A stretch of DNA of 64,000 nucleotides, taken from positions 99,591,340 through 99,655,339 of the forward strand of contig OY740772.1 of assembly GCA_963513935.1 (NCBI GenBank). The letters are read 5' to 3'. Each line of letters starts with the position of its first letter. Positions within the stretch are counted from its first letter, which is position 1. A program made the position numbers and the translations under genes. The DNA is from Aphrophora alni. Taxonomy: Eukaryota; Arthropoda; Insecta; Hemiptera; Aphrophoridae. Below are positions 1 to 15,100 of this stretch, one piece after another. The notes below the pieces were generated by a model. It saw only the letters and a list, made by a program, of their open reading frames with translations. It was not told the origin of the DNA and did no database searches.

Positions 1-133
1 TCTTCAACATCCACTCCAATGTATATACTTCATTGCGCTACTTTCCTTGTGGATGTCACTCCATACCATCGTCTACAGCCTGGGCTGCTTTCATCTCTTG
101 TTAAAGCTGGTCTTCCATTGATTAAACATAAAG
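1..133 (+). CDS. HEATR6: HEATR6 exon (partial, left edge)
   Basis: The frame starting at base 1 is open for 44 codons and ends with one G before the donor gtatct. It contains VDVTPYHRLQPGLLSSLVKA and ends IKHK; the split codon G|AT with the next exon gives the conserved HKD. Confidence 0.85.
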
Positions 134-3100
134 GTATCTATAATCCATCTCAGTTACTAACCTAAAATTAACACATTCTTAATATAACAAATAGCCGTCT
201 GTTTAGACAGAAATAACTCGAGCCTTGTCCTTTACTAGTTCTACTCTTACTTGGAGTTGTAAAAAAAAACAAGATGGTGGTTGCCATCATGGTACTTACT
301 CAGAGCCCCATCATACAATTCATGAACAATGTGATTCAAGCTGATCCTCTAAATGTAATGCCACCATTTATTAAAAAATGTTTAAAATAGTTGTTACACA
401 GATTTTCTTCTTGATTAGCGAGTTTCCAGCCCTGAAGTGCTGATATCACGACGTCTCTTATAAACTCTATGCACCAAATCCCAAAGAACTGGATTGATTT
501 TTATTATTGCCAATGATGACTCTCCTCTTTCTTGTTCCTTTTGTTAATTTTTGAAGGTGATGTCTCTTCACACTCTCCAGAACAATTTAAAAAGGTTTGC
601 TCAATGATATCTTCTCCATTGCACATTTTACATATTGGTGAATTGGTAAGGTGAAATCTATTCAGTTAAATATCAGTCACTAAATGTCCAATTCTTATTC
701 TTGCTCTTATCATCTGGCTTTTATAATAAGGTTGTTTTTGTGACATATATACTATAAGTTTTGAAAACTGTGAATTAAACATCATCATTTGGTGATACTG
801 TAGTAGCCCTCTTAACTATGTACAATAATATACAGGTTTTCTGAACATCGTAATTGTATATGTTTTCTTTACATTAGCTAGGTCCTAACAAGTCTCGTAG
901 TTATTAAAAGGTCTTCACTCGCTGCATTCATGTCAGTGTCTCTGTTTTGATGTGCCTTAAATGTGTACATATCTGAAGGAGTCTCCACTTGCTGTGCTCG
1001 TGTCAGTGACAAAGCTCTTCCACACATCGTTACTATACAAATCACTTTTTTTTGGAAGGTCAGAGTTATAAATGACATTTTTGACAATAACTGTGCTATG
1101 AGTCATTGTATAAAGGTGAGGTTGTTACCATTGGATGCAGACTTGTAATCTGCAAATTTTGATCTAATGTAGTGTGTTATAAGTTGAATAACATACAAGA
1201 TATGAAGAAAAACTATTTAAAACTGGTTTCATTTTAATATTTTCAATTCAATTTTTCTGAATTTCAATAGGGTTATATATGATCACATTATGTAGTTGCT
1301 TATACCAAATTTCACGTTCTATCTTCATTTTGATATCTTCATTATCTCTGTCATGCTTACGTACAGACAACGATGAATGGACAATATTTCAAAAATAACT
1401 TTTTTTGTTTCCTGAGGCCATGAAACATAAAGATCAGTCAAAAAACAAAGGTAGACATTTTTTGTGAATACCAAACTTACACTATACTTTGTATACTAGG
1501 TAAGTGAAAATGTATTTTTATTTTTGTGCAAGGTTTGTTTGAAACTTATATCCTAAGTGAAATTTTCCGCGTAAAAAAAAATGAAGCACGGAGAAAGTGA
1601 CTTCCTAAAAGAGGTAAAGAGAACTTACAAGCACAATTCATGAATTGTTTTACCACCTGCAGAAAGCATCAGTCACTGGCAGACAACCTGTGAGTGAGTG
1701 TGTATCTCAAACCCCATCAGATTTTCATTTTCCAGCAAAATCAAATCTCAGCATAATTTGACTTGGAGAGAAGTCAAAAATCACAAAATATCATGTTAGA
1801 AGAGTAGAGACACTGAGGTATATAGAGTGTTTAGCTAACTCTGAATCACATTAATGAGCTGGAACGCTGTCATGTTGCCAAGTTTCTACTGCCTACATGT
1901 TAAACCTTATCATCCAATACAGCCAAACATTTTTGTTCTTTGCTTAAAAAACTTTATTTTATGCCTGTTAGACTAATGAAGATATGCACATGAAAAATCA
2001 CAACACCATGAACCGAGCTTGAAGTTGAGTAATCTGTGATGATTCACTAGTACAAACATAAACGTATTGTCTACCAACTGGGCTACACCACTCCCCTACA
2101 GCCTAAACTACTTTACGTTAATGTAGAAAATGAGTACCACCAATATCCAGACATGTTTGCACACTTCTGAATGTTGGTGAAGACTTTCCCTAGAATATGT
2201 GATGTGATGAATATTGGTCATGATTGCAGACTGTAGCTCCTGAAGTGTAAATGGATTCAACATTGACTTCAACGCTCCATACAAGAAGAAGTGGAACGTT
2301 GTCAGATCCAATCACCTGGCTGTTCACAGTAAGGAAGATAATTCAATTTCCAAATAGTCCTCTAGAAATTATAGTGATGCACCAGCGGTATGAGCACCAC
2401 AAGGTCTTGCTGAAATTATCTTTCATGGATTTCACGTTGTGTGAGTTTAGATATTGAAGATTTGATTTGTTATGGTACCATTCTAAGTTGAAAACGTAAA
2501 ACAAATTGACCCCAACAATTTGTTTACAACTAATAGCGCATTAAACACTGACTTTCTGCTGAGAAAAATTTCTTTAAATTATTGGGAGTGTCAGTACTAC
2601 ACAAAAATAGACATATAAATATACTTGATTTCAAAAGAGAGTGAGATTGTCAGGTCAATTTAAATTTAATGTTCATTGTTTGGTGTCCAAGTCACTTTGT
2701 ATAATATAATGAGTAATAAATTATTTATATTACCTTTATAGTTCCGTCATGTGACTTTGCGTTTGTCTTAATTACAAAGACGCGTTTCGGAGTCGTAGCT
2801 CCATCTTCAGTTATTTCACCCCGTAGAGGTCGTTAAAACATTAAACACAACAAAAACATTAACACTATACACACAAATAAATAAATACACGTATTATTTA
2901 TTTGTGTGTATAGTGTTAATGTTTTTGTTGTGTTTAATGTTTTAACGACCTCTACGGGGTGAAATAACTGAAGATGGAGCTACGACTCCGAAACGCATCT
3001 TTGTAATTAAGACAAACGCAAAGTCAATTTAAAGTCTGAGTATCCTCATCTTCAGGCAAGAATTCTTGAAGCCATCTATAGTACCAAATATGGGCCTTCT

Positions 3101-6093
3101 CCGGTGTCCACTTCATGAACATGACCTCTACAGTATTAAGAGGAAACATAATGTGCATGACAAGATACTATACAGCACACTTCCGCATGGCACACCAATC
3201 TAAATTCCATTCAAATTAATACTGTTTATGCTAGTTATACTCAATTTCTGTGCACGTTTATACCTAAAGTTGTATACCTAATCTATAAAGGTTGTTCAGA
3301 AAGTTGAGTTTCTTTGATACAGAGTTTAAAATAACATTATGAAATACCAAACATTTGTGTTTGTAAATTTATTGTATGGTTAATATACATTGTTATTGTG
3401 CCAGATTTTGATGTTAGTCTTGCTGTTTTGAAATTACTTGGAACTGTTGAAGCATTGGAACCTAAAACTGAAGAACAGTGTTTACTTGTATCAGCATCAT
3501 CCCCTCCATGTGATTTACAAGTGCCTAAAATTCCTTCAAATTGCTGGCTGTTTAATCTAGCGCTTCAACATTTATCTGTAGGTATTTATTTTATTTTAAC
3601 AAAAAAAAAAAAAAAAAAAAATAGGATCATAAGGTTATTTGTTATCTATAAGTAGTTATCACTAGATAATTTTTTTATTTTCCAGGCTGTAAAGAATTTT
3701 ATTACTCTGTTTTCAGTGAAACTAATAGTTTTTCCTGAAAACAGGGTAGGCCTAATAGTTATTTTAGTTAATATTATAGTAATGGTTCTTAACTTGTAAA
3801 CACCCAGTTTTTGAATTTTAATATTTGATTTAATATTTAATAAAATAATTATTAAAGGGACCATTACATGAAATTTCATTACGGTCAGTAAAAACTTATG
3901 CTAAAATAATAAAAAATACATATTTTGAAATAGCCTTATTGCATTTAGGATTTATAATATTCTTAATATTTTTGTGGAGCTTTTTATATATCATTAAGAT
4001 TTTCAACTTGCTGTATGTATTTAAGATTCTTGTTTAATGAAAATTAATTTGTAGTACATTTTTTTTTTTTTAAGTCAATAAATGTGTTGTATAAATAGGA
4101 GGAATATCTGGAAAGTTTTGTTGTTGCTTAATGCTTAATATCTTTATTTTATATCCGTTAAACTAATAAAGATGGGAGAGTAGGAAAAACAACACCATCA
4201 GTCGGAATTGAATGTGCGTAAACCTGTGGCGGTTCGTTAAGTTAAAATTATAGTAAGGTTAAGCACACACTTTGCTAACTGAGCCATGCAACTCACTTAA
4301 AGTATGTTCTGATGGGCTATTAAGAAAAATAAAAAATATACTTCTACACAATATTTATTGCTATTTGACATATTACAAGGCTTAAAAGAATGTTCAAGGC
4401 CTTGGATAGAGAGTTACATGATGGAGCATAGAATAAATTAAGTACATGAAGACGTCAGCATTAGAGTTCAGAAGATGAGACGGAGGTATAACAATTGGGC
4501 GACAAACATTTGAGAATGTGAGGTGCTTCAGTTACCTGGTTGCTTTAGTGAAGTATGAGAACACAGTCACAGTGAGAATTAATAAAAGGATCATGGCTGT
4601 GAATAGAGTTTATTTCGCCTTTGTTAAGAGTCTGAAATCAACCCTTCTATGTAGAAATTTGAAAATCAAACTGTACAAGCCCCTTATTAGACCATAAGGG
4701 TGTGACTTATGAATCGGAAGCGTGGAGCATATCATCTGCTGATGAGAATACTTTACATATATTTGATAGAAAAATTATGAGACGGATGTATGACCCTGGA
4801 AGAGAGGAAAGAAGATGGAGAATAATAAAAAATCAAAGAAATTGAAGATGTACTCCAGGGGAAAGATATGGTGAGGTTTGTAAAGTCCTGGTGGCTGGCA
4901 TGGTGAGGACATGTGGAATTTATAGACGAAGGGTGAATACTGAAAAGTTGTTACATGGGAAATGGAAGGAAGGTGGGACGTGGAAGGCCAAAGAAAAGAT
5001 GGATACAAAATGTAGAAGGAGACTTGAGGAATATGCACACTGGAAGGTGGTGGGAGAAGATATAGTGTAGAGAGGGCAAACCCATCCAGTGCTGTAGCAC
5101 TAAGGAAAGTAACTAAGTTATATAGTGCTATTTGACATTACTTTTCAACAGTTTTTACCATTCTTGAAGTACTTTTCATAAAGAGACATAAGGTATTGAA
5201 CCCTTCATTGTAAAAAGATGCCACCTAATTGTTAACTGCTAATTTCTCCGTGGAACCATCAACCAGAGACGAAAAATTTCCAATGTTGGAACACATTAAA
5301 ATTGTTTGGTGCACGATCTGCCCTGTAGAGGGAATTGTTTTCAGGTGAAGGTCATGAGATGTTGCATTGAAGAAGCAGTGTGTGGATACATTGTCGAATG
5401 AATTAATAAGAACAATGCCCTGGGCTAAATATGCCATGTTTCATATTCTGTATAAGCCCTTCACAATAGACACCAGTTTTCATTGTGGAGACTTGAAGTA
5501 AGACATCTACAAGGAAAACTCCTTGTTGTCTTGAAACATTGTCACATGTTCTTCTGAGTAGAGAAACATCTCCTTGAATTTCATACTTGTTGGCGATGAA
5601 GTTCACTCCATTGACTATTGCTTCCATTCAGAGACACCCATGACTTGTCCTCAGTGACTATATGGCTCAAAAATTCATCACACAATTTTCAATAGTGCAG
5701 TTTCTCGGACACAATTTTGTGAAGAAGTGAAAGTGAAATTTGTGAAAATATGAGGTAAGTGAGGTAATGATGAATTGTCTGTTATATCTCAGTCATCATC
5801 GCCTTAATAAAAAAAGATAAAGTAAAGACTCCTAGCCTTCGAATACTATAATAGCATGAGGTTGCAAAAGAACAAGAGAGACGTGATAAAAAACATGAAA
5901 AAGAGGGATCAAACCCAAGACTGTATGAAAAAGGTCCCAGCTAGGTCCCTCAGGATTGCCAAGCCAGTACTCGCTATCGTGAGCCTCTGAGGGTGTGTGT
6001 TTTATCTCTTATCTTCTCTTCAACAACACACACTTAATTTTAATTCAAAAGGTTAATTTTTTGCAGCAAACAGAACTTATTTTCTAGATTTAC

Positions 6094-6166
<73 letters not shown>

Positions 6167-9100
6167 ATTTTTTTAAATATTTTTATTATTATTATTATTA
6201 TTATTTTTAATTTTATATTTTTGCTTATGATGTCAAGCTCAATTACTGTGGTATGATTATAATGCACTATTTAGTTATATAATTTGTTTTTCAACAGTGT
6301 GAAAATCACATCCCTCTTCATGTTGAGTGGTGGCAGGTACTGAGCAACCTAATTTCCTACCATTTTGACCTTGTAAGTAATCATCTTGATGTCATAACAA
6401 CTACATTGCTAAGAGACTTTCAGAATAAGTCAGAATTTGTACAGTTTCACACAGCTCGAACTTTTCAACGTCTTGCTGCAACTCTTTCTCTTAAAGGTTA
6501 GTATCATTGAAATTTCATTTAAGAAGAAGTCCTAAAGCATTCTCTGAAGCATATGTGGGTTAAACTGTTGTAGTTTGCTGGGTTTAAATACAGAATGCGC
6601 TAGTGTTGGAGGAGTTTGATCCTGCAATATGGCATGCTGTCCTTTGAAATTACCACCAGTGGGCCATTGGATGACAGGGAGCCTATAAATTCTTAACTTC
6701 GTCACATTCCATGGAGATGAGCAGTCTATTTAGAATGTAAAATCAATGGTATAACTACTTTAACTCTGGAGAGTTTTAGTCCCTATATTATAACAAGCAA
6801 TTGGAATGATAGTAAACCTCTATTGGGACAACCCTTATTCTCTAATAATTATCAGGAAATAGCCATTCGGCACCAGATTTTTCAATATGTTAACTAGATT
6901 ATAAATTTTTTATATTTCTTAAGTTGGCCCCAATATCTTGGGTACTGTTACAAAGAAATTTTCTACCAATTGCATCTTTCCATTTGTATTTTCTTGCATT
7001 TCTACCAATTTAAAAAAAATAAAAATTTGTTTTCTCTCTTTAATCTAATCTATCATTTTATTCTGGGTCTTCTTGATCTTTTCATTTTCCTACATATACA
7101 TAATATACAAAAAGTAATGTGACATGTCAAAAAATCGATATATATCCATTTTTGAGGTCCTTTAGAGTAAAAAAAGCGCTTTTGTCAGTCTGTCATCAGT
7201 TTTACAGCCTAAAGATGTGACCAATTTTGATCAAATTTTATATGTGGACATATTTTGACCATATGTTAGAAAGTGTTTTTTCTCCATAACTTAAAATTTG
7301 GAGGTTAGCTGCCATAAGACTAAATCTATTCTAAGTATTTTAATAATATTTTATTGCTAAGTATCCAAATAAAACGTATTGATCACCATCTCACCCAAAA
7401 TGTCAGTTCATGAGAAATTTGTAATTAAATAACGTAATTTGCTTCATTCAAATTTTAGTAAAAATGACACAAAATTGTAAGGAATAAAAAATTGCTGTTA
7501 AGGAATAATTTCCAAAAACTAAAACTAACCTTGACCATAATCATTTATATTTGGTTCATCATTTAAAATGTATGCTTAAGAAGAGTTTATGGCACAGGTA
7601 AGCAAGTTTAGATTTTATTTAAATGTAAAAATACTATTCATTGTGAATATTAGCTACCAAAATTGTCTAACTTAAATTACCTTGAATTTCTTTTTTAAAT
7701 CCGCCTACAATCTTCTTTATATTTTCTTCTTTTTAAGATCAGATATTGGTTTAAAATAAGTTACAAATCTTATATGGCATGGTTGATTTTCTCTTTTTAC
7801 AGACACCTACCGAACTGACATTTTGAGCAACAAGTACTTTTGTTTGGTTAGTATTTTGATTGTGAATGGTTGTGTTAGAAATATTCTGTATGTTTTTGTA
7901 CTGTGTATTCTGGATTCATTTGAAGCATTCTTCTTTCCATTTTGTGTTTCTATTAGATGGATGCACAGTCTAGAATGTGTTTAACGAATAACAAATTTGT
8001 ATCGACAATTACTGTAACTGTATTTCATATCATCTTGCTCTTTTCCAGATGATAAGCAGAATGAGACTCTTGAACTGTGGAAGATAATGCTCAAAGGACC
8101 TTTGCGTGCTTTGTTAACAGTTTCTGCTTCTCTCTCTGCAGCTGCTTGCGATTGTCTTGCCAATCTTGATCCTATCACTTATACTCAACTACCTGTAAGA
8201 CAATTATATTCATTTAAAGAAATTAATCATTATTTTAGCCAATTTATAGTATAGTTTAGTAGTATAAACTAAACTATATTTATAAATTTTGACTCCATAC
8301 AACCTGATTTGCATTCAAAAGTTTTAATTTATGCTAATAATTAAGCTGTATATTATATTTTTGTAGGAAGCCATATCTGTAAGCTTTTAGGATATATTTT
8401 ACTCCTGCTGAAAGGAAAAAAAAACAGTTCTTTTTTAATATTTCTGTACGTCAAACTATAACTGAGTTATTGAAAATAAAGCATTATTTCTTTGTAATTG
8501 CCTACAACACCCTTGACTAGTCTTTAACTAAACATAATATTTGTTTAGTTATGATAGTTGTTATTTATTGTACAATATCTTGTAAGCATGGGACATCTTC
8601 CAACCAATAATAAATAATAAAAATAAATGTTAATGTTAATATTAATAATATATAGAATAATAATAGGGAATAATTAAACATTCAAGTAATAATAAAGATA
8701 TACTAATAATATAATTAATAGGAATTGTATAATGGAGATAAGTGATTGTAAAACATAATTTCAAACTGTGTGCGTAAAGTCATATGGACTTGTAACCATC
8801 GAAGTAATGCAACGTAAGGTGAAAGCAATTAGTAACCCGAACCCCATGAAAACGGAAAATGAGAGATTTCCCAGAAGCCTCAGCGTCAGCATCTTGCCAA
8901 GCAAGAAGATAGCGTGGCTTAACCAGTCTTCTGAGTCTTCGAGAGCAGCCAACGTCGAGCAGTCACGTTATAGATCGACTGCGGAGACTCAATTCAGCAC
9001 GACAATGGCGGACTTCTAAGGTTTGGGATGATGAACCAAACATAGATACTTGGACAATTAGTTTGGGAACAAAGTGGTACAATTTAAAAACTTTGTAATC

Positions 9101-12100
9101 GTGAGTAAAGTGAACTAATAGAAATGATAAAAAACTCTATTCTTTGAACTTGAACTGTAAAATGTTTGAACTTTGTTTTATAATAATAGATTTGAATCTT
9201 ATTTAATTCTCTTGTGGAGAGCCATGATAATTATGTTTTCTTTGAATATAATAAAAGGAAGGTTTCTTGTTTTTAAAATGTCTGGCTAGACTAATTTGTG
9301 TTAACCTGTACCACGTTGTAGGAATAACTGCTAGTACGAGTGAGATTGATACCCTGCCCTTCAGGTAAATAATAATGATTTTGATATAAAGTTTGTAAGA
9401 ACGCAGACTTACAAACATAAGTAACTTAAATTTTTGTTTAAACGCTCTTAAAGCTTAAAGATTTTAACTAATTCCCCTTACAAAATGACGCCCGAACAAA
9501 GGGTTAGCTCATAAAGATTAGATTTCATTAAATTAAATTCTTAAATTAACTTACACCCCTTACAATCTTTACCCAGGATTAGGCCAATTTTAGTTCTAGG
9601 TTAATCATGGGTATGAAGACGATGATCAAGAAACAGTGTTATGTCAATAACTTGGTTATTCCTTAATGTATTCTTTAATTGGCTTTCGAGATAATCGAAT
9701 TTAAACAATTCAAACAGTCACCTTTTTGAAAACACGTAGAATAAAAAGTTTTTTTAGTAAATTTAGAATGCTTATGCCAAATATAAATTAAAAATCATAA
9801 TTATTTCCAAAATTATGTTTAAAATAAAATGTAACTGATATCAGGTAAACAAAGAGGGATTCAAAAATATTTGTTGATACTTTTTGTGTGTAGATGAACA
9901 TGTATATCACGGTAAGATTTTTTGTTCAATTATTATCTATATACAAGTAAATTTAAGTAAGTAAATCATGTTTTTTTTACTCATTGTTCATCTGATTTAA
10001 CCATTATTTGAAGGTAGGCTACATTTAACCTCTTTAAAATAGAAAATTAATTTTAAAATAACAAACACCAACAGAACCTGTGATACAGACTTGAATTAGC
10101 TATTTACACACTTTATTATACCTGTTCATTAAATTCAAACTACTATTTTTAATAGAATTTTTGTTAATTGGTTATGAAATATAGTAAAAAACATACAAAT
10201 ATTATTGTGTAATCTAATAATATGTAGGTAATTATACCAGTTAATGTTGATTTCTAGATAAAAATATTTTACGAATGAAATGTAAATCAAACACGAAACT
10301 TAAACAATTAGCAGGTAGGTGGAAAAGACTGGAAAGAGGATGTAGGGTGAGGGGTAGAGGCGAGTGTCTGAGTCAGTTCATCATGTCAAGAAAGATATGA
10401 AGAAGTCTCCAGCGCAGTCCAAGCACGGCCAAACCATTCGAATGGTTCACTAGGCAACAGGGCACGGCTGGATTGTGACGGGATACACACAGTCCATGCA
10501 CAGTTCATAACTATAGAAATTCTTACACGCTTGATGCATAACACAAAACAGTGGAAAGTTTCCACAATTACAAGTACGATTATCTTGGGTTTATTTGGTG
10601 TGTTAAAAAAAAACAAAGTTTATTTCCAAACTGGTGTTGTAATAGACTATCTCCCAGTGTACATACTTCTTATGTTTCCACTATTTAGTAGTTTCCACAA
10701 TGTGGTAGGTGTGTGTGCACGTGTGCGTGCGTGCGTGCATGTGTGTGTGTGTAGATAGAAAGAGCCCTTCACAAGATGATTAAAGCTAACTCTTTAGAGA
10801 TGGTAATTCTTGCTGAATAAATTGAATATTTTCTGTAGGAAGACTTACAAATTCTCTGCATCACGTTGCTGTTTGGATGTTGTCGACATGAAGATGCCTA
10901 TGTCAGATCAGCTGCAGTTCAAGCTTTAGCCAAGTTTGTCCTGTGCCCGTCATTAACAAAGGTAAATTCACTATATACTATTTAGAAACAATCAGAAAAT
11001 TAAATTTCAATTAGTTATTTGAAAATAAACAGTGTATGTCCTGTTAAAAAGACATGGTCACATTTAAATTTAAAATAAAGGATCACTTCAAGTATGTAGA
11101 TACTTGGAAGTTTAAGAATCTCAAATTCCCTAAAGGTATTTTTGCAAGATTCCAATTTTATTAATCCAGTTAAGAGCTTAACTGCTTTTTTTACAGTACA
11201 AAAAAATCTTAACATATTTTGAACTTCTTGAAGAACTATGTGAGAGATCTGCAAATTCTCAGAAATGGTGAATTGAAGTGTTTTATTATCATCCAAATTA
11301 TTTTATGTGTACTAATTATTTATTATTAATTCCTTATTGTACACATTGATATGCCGTGTTAAACGTATGTCACCATTGTCTCAGACCACTCATTATGTTC
11401 TTCCCATAAACTTTATATGAATATCAACTGCTTTACAAATATTAGCTAACAGAATCCTCACAGCTGGTAGGATTCTTAATTATAGATTACATTTTGAAAT
11501 GCAGTTGTTTAGCAAGTAACCAAAAACCTATACCACTTCTGGATGTGCATACTAAATCACATAATAATGCTCCGGATCAATAGAGTCATTTCCCACACTA
11601 CATCAATCACTCTACAAAAACAGAAGATACTTTTGGATAGTACTTGAATTTACAATATTATGCTTTTTATGATTTATATTTTTGTTGTTAGGACGAGCAA
11701 TTCATGTTTGATAGCAGTGAAATTATTAAAGAATTAGTTGCTGATTCCGCACCTACAGTCGCTGTGAAAGCAGCTTGGGCTTTGGGAAATCTTACGGATA
11801 TTCTGCTAAAAAACCAGTAAGTTTCCTTCATATCGATTGAATATTTCAAGCTTCAAACAATGTTTTTCATTTCGTTTAACACAAACTTTTTTACTTTAAA
11901 AAATTATTATTATGTCCAGCTTTTCTACTCTCAATACTTCATGTACTACTTGTTTAAAGGCGGAAAACCACTTGGTCATTATCACCTTATAAAAAAGGAC
12001 GAAAGAAAAGAAATAAAGATTCCTAGCCTTCGAATACTCTAATAGCGTCAGAGTCAGAAGAGAATAAGAGTTGTTCAAGAGAGACCTGTTAGGAAATATG

Positions 12101-15100
12101 AAACAGAGGAGTCTAACCCAAGATTACTTGAAAAAATGTTTAGACCCAGCTAGGATCCCTTGGGATTGCCAAGTCCATACTCACTAAAGGTGAGCCCCTG
12201 TGGGATAAAATAATGAAAATACAGTATTGAAATGTAAACAACATATTACCAAATACAGCATTAAAGACGTAATTTTGTTAAATGTCCAGCTTTTTCAAAA
12301 CTAGACTGTACTGAGAGAATGTTTGTGAATGCCATACATTTCATTAATTTTTTTGGATGTACAGTAGAACCCCTCTTAACCGGTCTAGTCGGGACTGACA
12401 CTCGGGCCGGTTGCTCGTTTGGCCGGTTAATCCGAGGTTCCCGTGAAAAATCGGTTTTCGTTCAAAGAAAGTTTATTTAATCAAGTAGCGCTAAGAATTA
12501 TGCAATTAGGATGTTATTGCAACTCATTTTATTATACATAAATGTATCGTATATATTATGTTATGTATATTATACTTCAAACATGAAAAAATTAAACACT
12601 ACAAAGCTTTTTACAGATCCCCTCTGTCAAGTCTTTACAGACAGATTTAACCGCGTCTCAAACGAAACCAACACACGCTTCCAAAAACTGAAAAGAAATG
12701 TTATATTTTCCATAATGTATACTAAAATGATTCCTGGAAAAAAAGCGGCCCATCAAACGTTTTTGTGGATGTATGTCTACTATACCGACGGGTGCCAATG
12801 CCGCGGTGTTTTTATGCCGCCGACAATAGGATACTGCAATCGACAAAATCGTTTGACTCGCCGCTGCTTTGGTGCCGCGGTGTTTTTATGCCGCCGACAA
12901 TAGGATACCGCTATCGACAAAGTCGTTTGATATCGCCGCCGCGGTGTTTTTACGCCGCCGGCTATCGACAAAGTCGTTTGATATTGCCGCCGCTTTGGTG
13001 TTTCAATTACAATTTATTTTCGGAAACTCTCATCCAACCAGTACACTACGATATAGGCCGGTTAATCCGAGGACCGGTTAATCCGAGGCCGGTTAACAGA
13101 GGTTCTACTGTAGACAAAATACAATTGTATAACCATAATTATGATTAAACTTTATACAAACCATCTTAATCAATAGATATTAAACAAAATACAATACAAT
13201 ACAATAAAAACAATAATTAATTAAAATACAATAATGAAAATAGTGATTAATACAATTAATTGTTAACTAATTACTTAACAAAAACTTTACATACTATGAA
13301 AAACATATCTTCCATTAAAATACACAGAGTAATGGCAAACTCTTTTACAAAGTAATAAGATATTAAATAGTGTCTTAAAAGGTTAATGTTATTTATATAT
13401 TTTATCTGGTCAGGTAGTTGATTTAGAAATCTGATTAAGTTGTGTTTATTCACTAAGAAATAATTTTGATAAGGAATGTTATACAAATGAATATCCATCC
13501 TTATACTAAATTAAATTTTGTTTAATTTTAGCAAAGTCAATAATTTCTTGAAACTAAGTTTCTTGTAATTCAAATTCAAGGAAGAGTATAAGAAAGCCTA
13601 ATTTCCTGAAAGCATCTTTACAAAGATTCATTTCTTCTTTCTATATAAGCCTAACAGCTTTTTTTTGTAGAGTGAAGAGTCTCCTGGAGTGTACATTTGT
13701 ACAACCTCTTCAAACAATAATACAATAGTCAAGTGTGGATAAATTAGGTTATAATATACCAACTTCAGGACATTAATGGGACGCAACGTGGAAAGAATAA
13801 GCAAGATGAATAGACTGTCAACCTCTTGCATATCTTGACCCCTTGATCCTTCCAGGTCAAGCCACTGTTATTTGTCTAATTCAGAAACTCAGTGGAATCC
13901 AGAACCTTCAATCTTTCTTCTCCAAGAATACAGTTGGGTCAAATATGTTGGCTATGAAATGTAATGATAAATTAATACAATTAAAGTAGAGAAATGATAT
14001 ATACTGCCTATGATCTCATACTTAATTTATTCTGAAATCAGATATTGTTTACAAGCATATTAGGTTTGTTTTGTGTATAAAATTATTATATGTTCTTTTA
14101 CAGGAATGGTGAAGAAATCATGCCACCTCTATACTTAATCGAAACAAGTCTTGTTGTTGCTCAAGGTCATATAAAGGTTAGAACATTCTTACTTTAGTTC
14201 TTAATTTGCCTAATGTTTATACTGTACATTATCAGAAGGTTACAATTTTACTACCAAACATTGCCTTGTTGGTTGGTGTAGGATAATAATAATTTAAAAA
14301 AAGTAATTCTGTTGAATATGTTAAAATGTACTCAAAAATTGAATAATAATAGTAATGTTTAAGTTAAATTTTAATCAGTCTTGTAAATCTTTTAAGAAAT
14401 TTCAAATTTTAACTTTTTATTCATTTATTAAGTGTTGGAAAAATATGGAAATGGATTAATATCTTTCAACGAATAATAATAGGAAACAAGAAATGGGCTA
14501 TACTTATTAGTCATATTGAATTACCTTTTTTGTAAAGTCCAATTTTACAAGTGCCAAAATGAGGTCTTCAAAAGGCTGTAAATCGAAATTTTCAAATGTA
14601 AGTCGAACTAATGAATAAATTCTGGATATTGTAGAATAGATTTTTAAACATTGTAAATTCTCAAACTCTTTTTTTTGCCTTTTATTTAACCCAGTTACAA
14701 TCTTTAATATAAATCCAGTATTATTAAATATCAGTATTTAACATTAATTATAATTCAAACTAAACATAACACTAAATTTCACGATACTAAAGATTACAAA
14801 ATTCTTCAATAACTACCATTAAACATAATAAATAAATACAAGGAATGTATAATTGTTTAAACAATTACAGATGTAAAAGCAATGAAAATACGTATACAAA
14901 AAATACAAATTAACAATAAATCAAAACAGATACAAAAAGAAACACAGTTTACACTCACCCCCACCATGTTTAATTTTGTATTTATATTTTCTTCAACCAG
15001 ATTAATTTTTTTCTTTTCTTTTTTAAACGTGTAAAGGACGCAACTATATCAAAACTATCTGGTAAACTATTAAGTTTCTTAGTATTGACAACAAAATCAG

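Noticed and set aside
2752..3025. Possible hammerhead ribozyme (ctgaaga ... cgaaacg)
   Set aside because: The conserved CUGAUGA core is not present; the GAAAC-like end alone is insufficient.
6040..6267. Open frames rich in YIYIYI (also at 46038-46278 and 63458-63724)
   Set aside because: These are translations of AT microsatellites.
12511..13148. 130- and 127-residue overlapping ORFs
   Set aside because: They run through the minisatellite of the Tigger-like MITE and contain its repeated peptide; there is no gene structure.
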